Of a stretch of 14,102 bases of DNA, positions 1 to 7,027 are shown piece after piece (positions within the stretch are counted from its first letter, which is position 1; each line of letters begins with the position of its first letter). Source of the stretch: Pseudomonadota bacterium (GTDB lineage: Bacteria > Desulfobacterota > JADFVX01); the NCBI GenBank assembly GCA_015222755.1, contig JADFVX010000111.1, forward strand, positions 1 through 14,102, read 5' to 3'. A program made the translations under genes and the position numbers. The notes beneath the pieces are model-generated. The model was given only the letters and a program-made list of their open reading frames with translations. It did not search any database and was not told the DNA's origin.

Positions 1-977
1 GAAATACCTATATCCTGCATACACATAGTATCGTCACACTCCTCACCTGCCTTAGCTTTGCTTGTCGCAGCAGTGTATATCTCTCTAACCTTGTCGGCAA
101 CACGCTTGCCGAAATAGACCTTGTAGCGGTTTGAAAGACCTGAGGCAATGGCAGACTCCATGGCAGGGCGATTTGCAGCAGCTATACCGCTGGCCCGCAG
201 AGGCATCAAAACGAGGGCTTTTTTCTCCTCTGACTGATACATGGCCAGAGAAGATTCACCTTTAAGGAGACGTTCTTTAAAGTGTTTGTTAGCTTCTGCC
301 ATACGCTTGCTCCGCTTATATGAAGCCAGCATCTTCTTCATATCGGAGTCTTTAAGAGTTTTTACTATGCCGTTCACAATCGACCTGCGCACAAAATGGG
401 GCTCTGAGCCTTTAGTGTCTGCAAATTGATCAATTCCAGTAAGCTTAGGTATATCTGATTCACCGGGAATGGGGATCAGGCCAAGAGGGGTGAACATCGT
501 CATCCACCGAGTCGCCTCCAAGCTTAAATCTGAAGTCTTTCTAAGCAGCAGTTCATTACTCTCATCTCGAATTTTTACATCCAGCTTGATATCCTCTTTC
601 ACAGAAAAAGTACTGGGGATAATACCGTAAAGTGAAAAAAGCAAGTACTTAAAAAAGCTGGGCCTATCGGATCTTTTGATTCTTATCTTTAGTTCAACAG
701 GGATTATATTCCCTTTTGCAGCAAAGAGTTCCGGATATGCCTTCTCTGCCTCTTTCATGAGCAGTTTTCCCGTCAATTTTTTCTTATATTGCGCTCCATA
801 AAAAACGACGAAGGGCCCCTCATAGTCAAGAGAGACTGCTTCGATGTTAAATTTAACAGCTTCAGTATTCTTAAAATCCTGATTTTTGATGGTAGAGGTA
901 AAGCGGGCAGAGGTACAGCCCGTCAGAAGAGGTGCAGTAATAAGCCCCCAGAGAAGAAACTTAATAAATCTATTCAC
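1..977 (-). CDS. Lipoprotein, tandem paralogue of the next gene (3' end cut by window edge)
   Basis: The frame is open from a GTG at 977 to the window edge: 325 complete codons, no internal stop, stop codon outside. The start is supported by GGAG six bases upstream and by the matching GTG start of the neighbouring paralogue. Residues 1-21 form a lipoprotein signal: basic N-terminus, hydrophobic core, lipobox LLTG-C21. Threonine at +2 argues against inner-membrane retention under the E. coli Lol rule. The protein matches the 1166-2335 product along its length, weakly in about residues 50-170 and almost identically around LVLMPLRASGIAAANRP to the edge. The C-terminal part, with a CX4C pair, recalls the TolB/CsgG-like alpha/beta domains of some bacterial lipoproteins, but this is only a resemblance. 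The function is unknown. It is an intact gene running off the edge, not a pseudogene. Confidence 0.9.
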   Translation of the reverse strand, partial: MNRFIKFLLWGLITAPLLTGCTSARFTSTIKNQDFKNTEAVKFNIEAVSLDYEGPFVVFYGAQYKKKLTGKLLMKEAEKAYPELFAAKGNIIPVELKIRIKRSDRPSFFKYLLFSLYGIIPSTFSVKEDIKLDVKIRDESNELLLRKTSDLSLEATRWMTMFTPLGLIPIPGESDIPKLTGIDQFADTKGSEPHFVRRSIVNGIVKTLKDSDMKKMLASYKRSKRMAEANKHFKERLLKGESSLAMYQSEEKKALVLMPLRASGIAAANRPAMESAIASGLSNRYKVYFGKRVADKVREIYTAATSKAKAGEECDDTMCMQDIGI

Positions 978-1006
978 ACAACACTCCTTAAATATTGAAT
1001 TTTAAC

Positions 1007-1034
1007 ACTATATCAATAAACATCCCCTCAGCAA
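1007..1034 (-). promoter_or_regulatory. Weak candidate promoter for the second lipoprotein gene
   Basis: On the minus strand a -10-like TATAGT (1012-1007) lies 16 bases after TTGCTG (1034-1029), about 30 bases upstream of the GTG start at 977. The -10 matches the consensus at 5 of 6 positions and the -35 at only 3 of 6. It would let the second paralogue be transcribed independently. Confidence 0.25.
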
Positions 1035-1052
1035 GCTGACAGGGTATTTGCT

Positions 1053-1120
1053 TGTCATTCCGGGCTTGACCCGGAATCCAGTTTATAAAGAACTAGATTC
1101 CCGCTTTCGCGGGAATGACA
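1053..1120. repeat. Palindromic dispersed repeat, copy 1 (double hairpin)
   Basis: This 68-bp element begins TGTCATTCC and ends GGAATGACA, so its ends are inverted repeats. Inside are two hairpins, ATTCCGGG/CCCGGAAT and ATTCCCGC/GCGGGAAT, and the inner boundaries (ATCCAG and CTAGAT) are also nearly inverted, so the whole unit can fold as a cruciform. A related copy in the same orientation lies at 10686-10755. The small palindrome cgtagcaagctacg follows at 1124-1137. The element sits between the two lipoprotein genes, just past the stop of the first one, where its RNA hairpins could weaken read-through. Repeats of this ATTCCCGC type are found in intergenic DNA of many proteobacteria. No transposase is associated. 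Confidence 0.85.
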
Positions 1121-1165
1121 GAACGTAGCAAGCTACGGGGAATAAAACCCGAAATGATTAAATTC

Positions 1166-2335
1166 CTATATCTCAGAAAGCGTTTTCAGACGCTCCACAA
1201 CCTGAAACTCGTCGCAGCCCTTGCAGGGGACAGACTCCGACATGACCACCACGTCATCAAATACGTTGGTGACATTTAAGGTCAACATATAACCCGACGG
1301 GTTCCTGACTACATTCGCGCTTGCCACCAGTTCCGACTGAAACGAAATACCTATATTCTGCATACACATAGTATCGTCACACTCCTCACCCGCCTTAGCC
1401 TCGGCTGTTGCCTTAGTGTATATCTCTCTAACCGTGTCGGCAACTCGCTTGCCGAAATAAACCTTGTAGCGGTTTGAAAGACCTGAGGCAATGGCAGACT
1501 CCATGGCAGGGCGATTCGCAGCTGCTATACCACTGGCCCGCAGGGGCATCAAAACAAGTGGCTGTTTAGCCATGGCCTGATCCATAGCAGAAGAGGATGC
1601 ACCTTGAAGAAGCCGTTCTTCAAGACGCCTGTTCGCCTCTGCAAAACGCCTGCTACGCTTATATGAAGCCACCATCTTCTGCATATCGGAGTCTTTAAGC
1701 GTTTTTACTATGCTGTTCACAATAGACCTGCGCAAAAATTGGCTTCCTCTTTGAGTCAATCCTGGAGCAGGCCCGAAGCGAGTAAGCTTGGGTATATCTG
1801 ATTTCCCAGGAACAGGTATTAAACCAAAGGGGCTAAATGCAGTTGTCCAATTGCCCGTCTCCTGCCTGAACTTGGAAGAGTTTGCAAAAAGTATTTTGTT
1901 GCTCTCATCCCTGACTTTAAGATCTACTGCAATGTCTTCATAAATAGATGTGGGAACTGGTATCGTCGCAAGACTTGCCATGATCAGAGGCATCCGGTCC
2001 ACCTGATTGTTGGATGAGTTAAGGCTAATATTGAGTTCAAGAGGGATTACATCCCCTTCTGCCACAAAAAGTTCCGGATATGACTTCTCAGCCTCTGCCA
2101 TTATCAGTTCCCTAGCCAAGTTTGCCTTATGTCCCTGCTCGCGTATAAAGGCAATGTTATCCATCTCCCTTGCACTTGCAAATTCCAGAGAGACTGTTTC
2201 GATGTTAAATTTAACACCTTCAGTATTCTGAAACTCCTGATTTTTCATGGTACTGGTAAAGCGGGTCGACGTACAGCCGGTAATAAGGGGGGCTAAAAGA
2301 AGACCGAGGAGAAGAAACTTCATAAATCTATTCAC
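1166..2335 (-). CDS. Lipoprotein of unknown function, 389 aa
   Basis: The gene starts at a GTG with GGAG six bases upstream (cAGGAGtgaatt-GTG), the same arrangement as in its tandem paralogue at 1-977. Residues 1-21 are a lipoprotein signal with lipobox LITG-C21, and Thr at +2 predicts outer-membrane sorting or surface location. The middle (about 50-210) has alternating hydrophobic strands and is the part that varies between the copies. The C-terminal third starts near LVLMPLRASGIAAANRP, contains C319-x4-C324 and ends with C371-x2-C374; two disulfides are possible in an oxidising periplasm. The alternation and CX4C/CXXC layout recall TolB/CsgG-like domains in multidomain lipoproteins, but I do not recognise a named family. 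A 240-base gap separates it from the UspA-like gene upstream, so it probably has its own promoter. Confidence 0.9.
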   Translation of the reverse strand: MNRFMKFLLLGLLLAPLITGCTSTRFTSTMKNQEFQNTEGVKFNIETVSLEFASAREMDNIAFIREQGHKANLARELIMAEAEKSYPELFVAEGDVIPLELNISLNSSNNQVDRMPLIMASLATIPVPTSIYEDIAVDLKVRDESNKILFANSSKFRQETGNWTTAFSPFGLIPVPGKSDIPKLTRFGPAPGLTQRGSQFLRRSIVNSIVKTLKDSDMQKMVASYKRSRRFAEANRRLEERLLQGASSSAMDQAMAKQPLVLMPLRASGIAAANRPAMESAIASGLSNRYKVYFGKRVADTVREIYTKATAEAKAGEECDDTMCMQNIGISFQSELVASANVVRNPSGYMLTLNVTNVFDDVVVMSESVPCKGCDEFQVVERLKTLSEI

Positions 2336-2365
2336 AATTCACTCCTGAAAAATAAAATTTTTGAA

Positions 2366-2394
2366 ACATTACATTATCAGGTAAGCATTGTCCA
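2366..2394 (-). promoter_or_regulatory. Candidate sigma70-like promoter for the lipoprotein gene
   Basis: On the minus strand TGGACA (2394-2389, 5 of 6 to TTGACA) is followed after 17 bases by TAATGT (2371-2366, 3 of 6 to TATAAT), about 30 bases before the GTG start at 2335. The spacing is ideal but the -10 is weak. The surrounding gap of 2336-2575 holds no other gene. Confidence 0.3.
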
Positions 2395-2519
2395 CTACTT
2401 ATATTCGGCATCAAAATCTGGAGTTAAACGTGTGCCCGTCTGCGTTTCGATATGAAGGAGATTTCCGGGAAGGAAAGGGATAAAATGGAAAAACTGGTTA
2501 AATGCTGGCTAAGCTCAAC

Positions 2520-2562
2520 AAAAAATTAACTGCTTAATCGGTAGTATTCTTTCCTTACTACC
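2520..2562 (-). terminator. Possible terminator after the UspA-like gene
   Basis: Fourteen bases past the TAG stop at 2576, the minus strand has a 7-bp hairpin (GGTAGTA / TACTACC, 2562-2540, 9-base loop), followed 14 bases later by a run of six T (2525-2520). The gap between stem and T-run is longer than in a standard intrinsic terminator, so this is tentative. Its position at the end of the cysteine-gene run fits an operon end. Confidence 0.35.
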
Positions 2563-2575
2563 TCTACTATAAAAC

Positions 2576-3040
2576 CTACTCTTCAACAATAAGAAATTCA
2601 CACTCCGACATACCCTTAATATCTTCTATGGCTGAGCCGAATATAAAACGAGAAAGGGAAGACCGCTTCTTTTTAGTCAGAATAACCAGATCGGCAGCCA
2701 CTTCATTTACAAGGTTTAGGCACTCTATAGCGAAGGCCCCCTCTCTGACAACAAGCTTGCAGGCCACCCCCATTGATTCGGCAACTTCCCGGATCTCCTC
2801 AAGTTTCAAAGAGCCTCGTCTCCTGTACTCATCGAGTATAGATATTTGAAGCTCTTGTGAAGTCCGCTCACCGGTAAAACCAACATCCGTCATTTTTTCA
2901 AATATGCTTTCCGGCATACTTGAATCCAGTATAAAGGCAAGGGTAAGCTGGGCACCTTCCGCTTTTGCCCTCGTAAGGGCTTCTTCCTCTGTTTTAGTTG
3001 ACTGCCGGGTGGTGGACAGTACAAGCAGGATATTTTTCAA
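2576..3040 (-). CDS. Universal stress protein (UspA) family, non-canonical ATP loop
   Basis: This 154-residue protein has the single-domain UspA fold pattern: an N-terminal strand MKNILLVLS, a long helix of about 16-30, LTLAFILD, a charged helical middle, then ADLVILTKKK and the final strand CEFLIVEE. The usual nucleotide loop GX2GX9G(S/T) is altered: the first two glycines are replaced (TKKKRSSLSRFIFGS), although the terminal GS is kept. ATP binding is therefore doubtful. The start is a TTG at 3040, five bases after GGAGG, and no better start fits the first strand. It follows the transporter gene by 24 bases. UspA-type proteins next to transporters are common, and a regulatory role toward the transporter is plausible but inferred. 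Confidence 0.85.
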   Translation of the reverse strand: MKNILLVLSTTRQSTKTEEEALTRAKAEGAQLTLAFILDSSMPESIFEKMTDVGFTGERTSQELQISILDEYRRRGSLKLEEIREVAESMGVACKLVVREGAFAIECLNLVNEVAADLVILTKKKRSSLSRFIFGSAIEDIKGMSECEFLIVEE

Positions 3041-3064
3041 TATCTCCTCCCTTTTGCTAAAAAA

Positions 3065-4495
3065 CTAACCTACATTCATCCCTATCAAGGGCCAGTAGTA
3101 GGTTGCCATGAGAAAAAATACCAGCAGGGCAATACATTTTAAAACAAGGCCCTGTATAAGAAAGTCCCTGACCCTCAGGTAACCTGAGGAAAGGGCAATG
3201 GCCGTTGGCGGGGTTCCCATGGGCAGCATAAATGCAAGACCCGCAGGCACTGCAATGGCATAGGTGATTATTTCCGGCGAAACGCCATGGTCTGAAGACA
3301 TGCCAAGACCAAGAGGTAGAAGGATTGCAACGATAGCGGCATTACTTACGCCCTCAGTAAATATAATGGCAAGCAGTGCAAAGATGCCGACCATCGCGAC
3401 AGATGATCCGGCCATCGAGCCTATGATAAGATCTCCGGCCCAAAGAGCTGCTCCGCTTTTCGTTATTGCAGAGCCCAGGCATATTGCCCCGCCATACATA
3501 AGTATTATGCCCCAGTTGACATACTCCTCCACATCTTTCCAGCTTACAAGCTTGAAAACGAAGAGCGCAACCACGGAAAGAAGTGCGATATTTGCGAGGC
3601 CGAGGGGCTTGCTTAAAAACATCCAAAAAAGGACTGTCATGCCCATGATGAGCCCTACCATCAACTCTTCATAGGTAATGCGACCAAGTGCAATCTTTTT
3701 TTCCAGGATCAGTTCTATGGCCTTGTCCGTGTTATCAAGATCATTTTTCAGGAAGAATGAAAGTGTTGCGTAGGCTGCCACTAGGAGTATGAGTACTATG
3801 GGTACAATAGCTACCATCCACTCAAAAAAACCGATGCTCCGGCCGGTTGTTTCCTCAAGTATGGCAATTGCAAGGGGGTTCCTTGCACCGCCGAGGAAGG
3901 TAGCTACACCGCCTATTATAGCTCCCCAGGCGAGCGCGATAAAAAGGGCCTTGCCATAGTTGCTTTTAAGCGGCCTTAGCTCCAGCCCCCTCGCAATATC
4001 GAGGACCATGGGAAACATCATGGCAGCAACCGCGTGTTCGGGCATCCAGAATGACAGGAATGCAGCTGTAATGAATATTCCCAAAAGCAGGCTACGGGGA
4101 GTTTTCCCAAAGAGGGTAAGCATAATAAGCGCCATTCGCCCACTTAGACCGCTCTTTAGCATGGCGGCGGCAAGGATAAGTGCTCCAAGGATAAAAAATA
4201 CGGCACTGTTTCCGAAAAGTGCGTAGGCCTCTGATGAACTCATGACTCCCATAAGGGGAAGAAGCGCTATGACAAGAAGGCTGGTAATTGCCAGTGGCAA
4301 AAGATGGGTCACCCACAGGACAAGGGATAGACCGAAGACGGCAATGGCCCTGAGTCCTGCTGGACTCAGTCCTTCAGGCGGAGTAAGGTTGGCAATCGTG
4401 TATGTAGTTAACGCGAGTCCGGCAAATACAAGGTAGCGGAAACTACGAACCAGCATAAGTAGCCACAGTGGCCGTCTGTCTATCTCGACGTTCAT
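3065..4495 (-). CDS. DASS/SLC13-family anion transporter, possible sulfate uptake
   Basis: A 476-residue inner-membrane protein with about 11-13 hydrophobic segments. Family landmarks in order: GNSAVFFILGALILA (about 95-110), the half-site loop near 148-161, GGVATFLGGARNPLA (195-209), TEGVSNAAIVAILLP (380-394) and FMLPMGTPPTAIA (422-434). In characterised DASS proteins such as VcINDY two Ser-Asn-Thr motifs help bind substrate and sodium. Here the first is replaced by Pro-Glu-His (152-154) and the second reads Ser-Asn-Ala (384-386). Family membership is secure, but substrate and coupling ion are not predictable from the motifs. Location 25 bases after the radical SAM gene, in a cysteine-synthesis operon, suggests sulfate or another sulfur oxyanion. 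ATG start with GAGG nine bases upstream. Confidence 0.9.
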   Translation of the reverse strand: MNVEIDRRPLWLLMLVRSFRYLVFAGLALTTYTIANLTPPEGLSPAGLRAIAVFGLSLVLWVTHLLPLAITSLLVIALLPLMGVMSSSEAYALFGNSAVFFILGALILAAAMLKSGLSGRMALIMLTLFGKTPRSLLLGIFITAAFLSFWMPEHAVAAMMFPMVLDIARGLELRPLKSNYGKALFIALAWGAIIGGVATFLGGARNPLAIAILEETTGRSIGFFEWMVAIVPIVLILLVAAYATLSFFLKNDLDNTDKAIELILEKKIALGRITYEELMVGLIMGMTVLFWMFLSKPLGLANIALLSVVALFVFKLVSWKDVEEYVNWGIILMYGGAICLGSAITKSGAALWAGDLIIGSMAGSSVAMVGIFALLAIIFTEGVSNAAIVAILLPLGLGMSSDHGVSPEIITYAIAVPAGLAFMLPMGTPPTAIALSSGYLRVRDFLIQGLVLKCIALLVFFLMATYYWPLIGMNVG

Positions 4496-4520
4496 CTAAA
4501 TCTACCTCTATCGGCTGCTA

Positions 4521-5774
4521 TCAAAGGCCTGAAGACTCGAAGGAGTCCTCCACTTCTTTCACCTTCAACCTTCTCCTCAGTCCGGCAATACTGCGGACCG
4601 CCTTGCCGCCGATCTTTGTCTTGTATATATTCTGCATTACCACCTGCAGTTTGGCATCATCTCCTGAAAAATAACGCCCCTCGAGAGGCGTCATGTAGGT
4701 ACTGATATTTTTAGACCATGTCATATTAATACTGCTGGCTTTAACAGAGGAGTAAAGATGGGCCAGAATAGCTGACATCTCATCCATATCAGGAAGTGTC
4801 ACTTCCAGGGCTGCCCCCTCTATGGGCCTGAAAATCGGCAGGATCGGCACAACACCGATACCGGTCAGCAAGTCTATTCCCTCCATAGTCGAGGCAGGAG
4901 CCTCCAGACCGATTATCAAGTTGCTGGACACTGCTCCACTGGGGAAGACCCCCGCAGCATATTTTAGTGCCTCCACATAGCGTTCCCATCCAATTTCTTT
5001 CGCCTTACCGGGGCAGAGGCTGTCAAAAACCTCCATGTCAAAGATCTCCATGTGATAGCTAAGCTTATCTACACCCATGGCGTAGGTCTTGTCTATCCAC
5101 TTATTGCTTTTGGGAGGTTGGGCATCAACAGCAACGATGGTATCGAAGTTGCGCTTAACTGCGTTGATATAAGGTTCCAAAAAGGAGATCCCGCGATCCT
5201 CGGTATCGAAGTAACCTATATTGAAATCAACAGAGTCTGCGACACCTTCATTAAAAGCGACCTCTATGATCTCCAGTATCTCCTCAACGGATATAAACTC
5301 ACGTGCTATCGGATAGAAGGTCTTCTTCTCATCGCAGAAGCGGCAATTAAGGTCATCATCGAAAAACTGGCAGCGGTTTGTAGGACTGATATATACACTA
5401 CCACCATGGAGTGCAGCTATCTGGTAGAAGGGGGTTCCCTTGGATGTCACCCTTTCATAGAAATGGGGCTGACGTACCGGCTCTACTTTGATCTCATTGC
5501 CATAGCCCGTCAGAAAGTAACCTCCCTTTTTTTTCTCCAGGCAGTATGGAGATTTTTCTGTAGTTGTCTTGTCTACGGGGACATTTACCCAAAGATCACC
5601 GGGCAGAATGAGGTCTACACCACCTGCAACACCACGCCTGGTGCTGAGAGTAAAGCCCACCTCTTCAGCAACTCCCTTGCCAAGGGACATGCCCTGGACA
5701 GCAAGTAGGAGTTTAAGATAGCCGGGATTAAAGGGGCAAAGCCCCTCTTTTTTCTTAAGCCGTGCAGCTTTCAT
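4521..5774 (-). CDS. Radical SAM protein with CX8CX2C cluster motif, unknown function
   Basis: The 417-residue protein has a 130-residue N-terminal extension and then a radical SAM core. The cluster ligands appear to be C135, C144 and C147, i.e. CX8CX2C instead of the common CX3CX2C. The aromatic residue before the last Cys (C144-Arg-Phe-C147) is typical. Downstream barrel features are visible: DFNIGYF near 183-189 in the position of the usual GGE strand, KLSYHMEIFD (237-246), and SSNLIIGLE (283-291) resembling the GXIXGXXE motif. The other cysteines are only C13, C78 and C254, so there is no SPASM-like or second cluster. It starts eight bases after the E1-like gene with AGGA six bases before the ATG, so it is probably co-transcribed. 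I do not recognise a characterised family. A role in the sulfur-carrier pathway is inferred from position only. Confidence 0.9.
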   Translation of the reverse strand: MKAARLKKKEGLCPFNPGYLKLLLAVQGMSLGKGVAEEVGFTLSTRRGVAGGVDLILPGDLWVNVPVDKTTTEKSPYCLEKKKGGYFLTGYGNEIKVEPVRQPHFYERVTSKGTPFYQIAALHGGSVYISPTNRCQFFDDDLNCRFCDEKKTFYPIAREFISVEEILEIIEVAFNEGVADSVDFNIGYFDTEDRGISFLEPYINAVKRNFDTIVAVDAQPPKSNKWIDKTYAMGVDKLSYHMEIFDMEVFDSLCPGKAKEIGWERYVEALKYAAGVFPSGAVSSNLIIGLEAPASTMEGIDLLTGIGVVPILPIFRPIEGAALEVTLPDMDEMSAILAHLYSSVKASSINMTWSKNISTYMTPLEGRYFSGDDAKLQVVMQNIYKTKIGGKAVRSIAGLRRRLKVKEVEDSFESSGL

Positions 5775-5782
5775 AGAAGGTC

Positions 5783-6586
5783 CTAAAGGGCACAGACCCT
5801 TTCTTCATACATGGAAAGTTCCTTGATCGTAGCATTTTCACTGCATATAGGGCACTCCGGGTCTTTACGTACCTTCACCTTCTTAAAACTCATGGAAAGG
5901 GCATCGTATATCATCAAATATCCCGCCAGGGAATCGCCTATTCCAAGGATCTCTTTTATCGCCTCTGTAGCCTGAAGAACGCCAACAACGCCTGGAAGTG
6001 CCCCGAGAACGCCGGCTTCCTGGCAGCTTGGCACCATTCCCTCTGGAGGTGGTTCAGGGTAGAGACAACGATAGCATGGCAGCCCGTCCTGGGATTTGAA
6101 GGTAGTTACCTGACCGTCAAAACGGAACATACTGCCGGAAATGAGTGTCTTCTTTTCAAAAAAACAGGCATCGTTCATGAGGAAGCGAGTAGGAAAGTTG
6201 TCGCTACCGTCAAGGATGATATCGTATTCACGAATTATCTCCTGAATATTGTCTACAGTAAGGCGCTTGTTGTAGATATTAACCCTGATATCGGGGTTCA
6301 TATTCTCAATTGTGCGCCGGGCAGATTCCACCTTGGCAACACCAATTGTATCCATATTGTGGATGATCTGCCTCTGGAGGTTGCTCATATCAACTACATC
6401 ACCGTCGGCAACGCCAAGGGTGCCCACACCGGCTGCAGCAAGATACATCAGAGCCGGTGAGCCCAGTCCTCCGGCACCAAGGCAGAAGACCTTTGCATCG
6501 AGAAGCTTCTGCTGCCCTATTCCACCCACTTCGGGGAGTATGATATGCCTGGAATAGCGCTCTATCTGTTCTTCAGTAAAGTTCAT
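5783..6586 (-). CDS. HesA/MoeB/ThiF-family E1-like adenylyltransferase for the small sulfur carrier
   Basis: A 267-residue E1-like enzyme expected to adenylate the C-terminal glycine of the CysO-like protein encoded in the same operon, in the cytoplasm. Visible features: the N-terminal ERYSRHIILPEVG motif, the nucleotide loop GAGGLG (37-42), D61-G-D, the NLQRQ motif with Arg72, DGSDN (126-130) with the metal-binding Asp, and two zinc CXXC pairs, C171/C174 and C245/C248. C188 lies where MoeB and ThiF have a conserved cysteine. The protein ends soon after the second CXXC, so the C-terminal rhodanese domain of MoeZ-type enzymes is absent and another protein must supply sulfur. Start is three bases after the JAMM gene stop, with GGAG eight bases before the ATG. 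Family call is certain; the exact partner is inferred from gene order. Confidence 0.93.
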   Translation of the reverse strand: MNFTEEQIERYSRHIILPEVGGIGQQKLLDAKVFCLGAGGLGSPALMYLAAAGVGTLGVADGDVVDMSNLQRQIIHNMDTIGVAKVESARRTIENMNPDIRVNIYNKRLTVDNIQEIIREYDIILDGSDNFPTRFLMNDACFFEKKTLISGSMFRFDGQVTTFKSQDGLPCYRCLYPEPPPEGMVPSCQEAGVLGALPGVVGVLQATEAIKEILGIGDSLAGYLMIYDALSMSFKKVKVRKDPECPICSENATIKELSMYEERVCAL

Positions 6587-6589
6587 CTA

Positions 6590-7015
6590 TCAATCTCCTG
6601 CTATATTAATTTTTTCCTCTATAAATTGTTCAGTCTCTTCATCTTTCTGCCAGGAGCGGATCGTACAATCCTCGCCTTTCATGACAGAAACGATTAGGTA
6701 GGAATATACAGGCCAGGCCCGTTCCCTGTCAAACTCGGATGGAGCATCGGGATGATCAGGGTGGCTGTGGTAAAGTCCTATCACCTCCCATCCATTTTCC
6801 CGGCCTTTCCTTTCTGCCGCAATAAGGTCCTTCGGGTCAAGTTCGTAGCGGTCATGTGAACGGTCATTATTCAGGTTTCCTGCCCGTACGATCTCTATTG
6901 CCTCGCGGTCATCACCTGAAAACCTGCCCAGTATAATGCCGCAGACTTCATCGGGGTGCCCTTCCCTTCCATGCTCAAAGATGGCATCGATGTGTGACTG
7001 TCTCAAAATTATCAT
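6590..7015 (-). CDS. mec: JAMM/MPN+ metallopeptidase, Mec-like
   Basis: This 141-residue protein carries a complete JAMM zinc-protease signature: Glu23 in the DEVCGIILG segment, then H83-S-H85, seven residues, S93 and D96 (HSHPDHPDAPSEFD). It corresponds to Mec of M. tuberculosis, which hydrolyses the CysO-cysteine adduct to release cysteine, and to QbsD-type proteases, which remove a short C-terminal extension from a sulfur carrier. Both jobs may apply here because the adjacent carrier ends GG-Arg-Phe. The length is typical of single-domain bacterial JAMM proteins. It lies between cysM (12-base gap) and the E1-like gene (3-base gap). The start is an ATG without a close strong ribosome site; GGAG lies 15 bases upstream, so translation may be coupled to cysM. 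Confidence 0.92.
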   Translation of the reverse strand: MIILRQSHIDAIFEHGREGHPDEVCGIILGRFSGDDREAIEIVRAGNLNNDRSHDRYELDPKDLIAAERKGRENGWEVIGLYHSHPDHPDAPSEFDRERAWPVYSYLIVSVMKGEDCTIRSWQKDEETEQFIEEKINIAGD

Positions 7016-7027
7016 ATCTGTAACCGA

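Noticed and set aside
1..977. A decayed duplicate (pseudogene) of the lipoprotein
   Set aside because: Translation from the GTG at 977 gives an uninterrupted frame to the edge with lipobox and cysteines kept, so it is most likely a functional gene cut by the window.
1053..1137. A CRISPR array or an insertion sequence
   Set aside because: There is one palindromic unit, not regularly spaced direct repeats, and no transposase or cas gene nearby.
5052..5708. A 218-residue open frame on the plus strand
   Set aside because: It lies entirely opposite the radical SAM gene, whose motifs are unmistakable; it has no ribosome site and no recognisable protein features.
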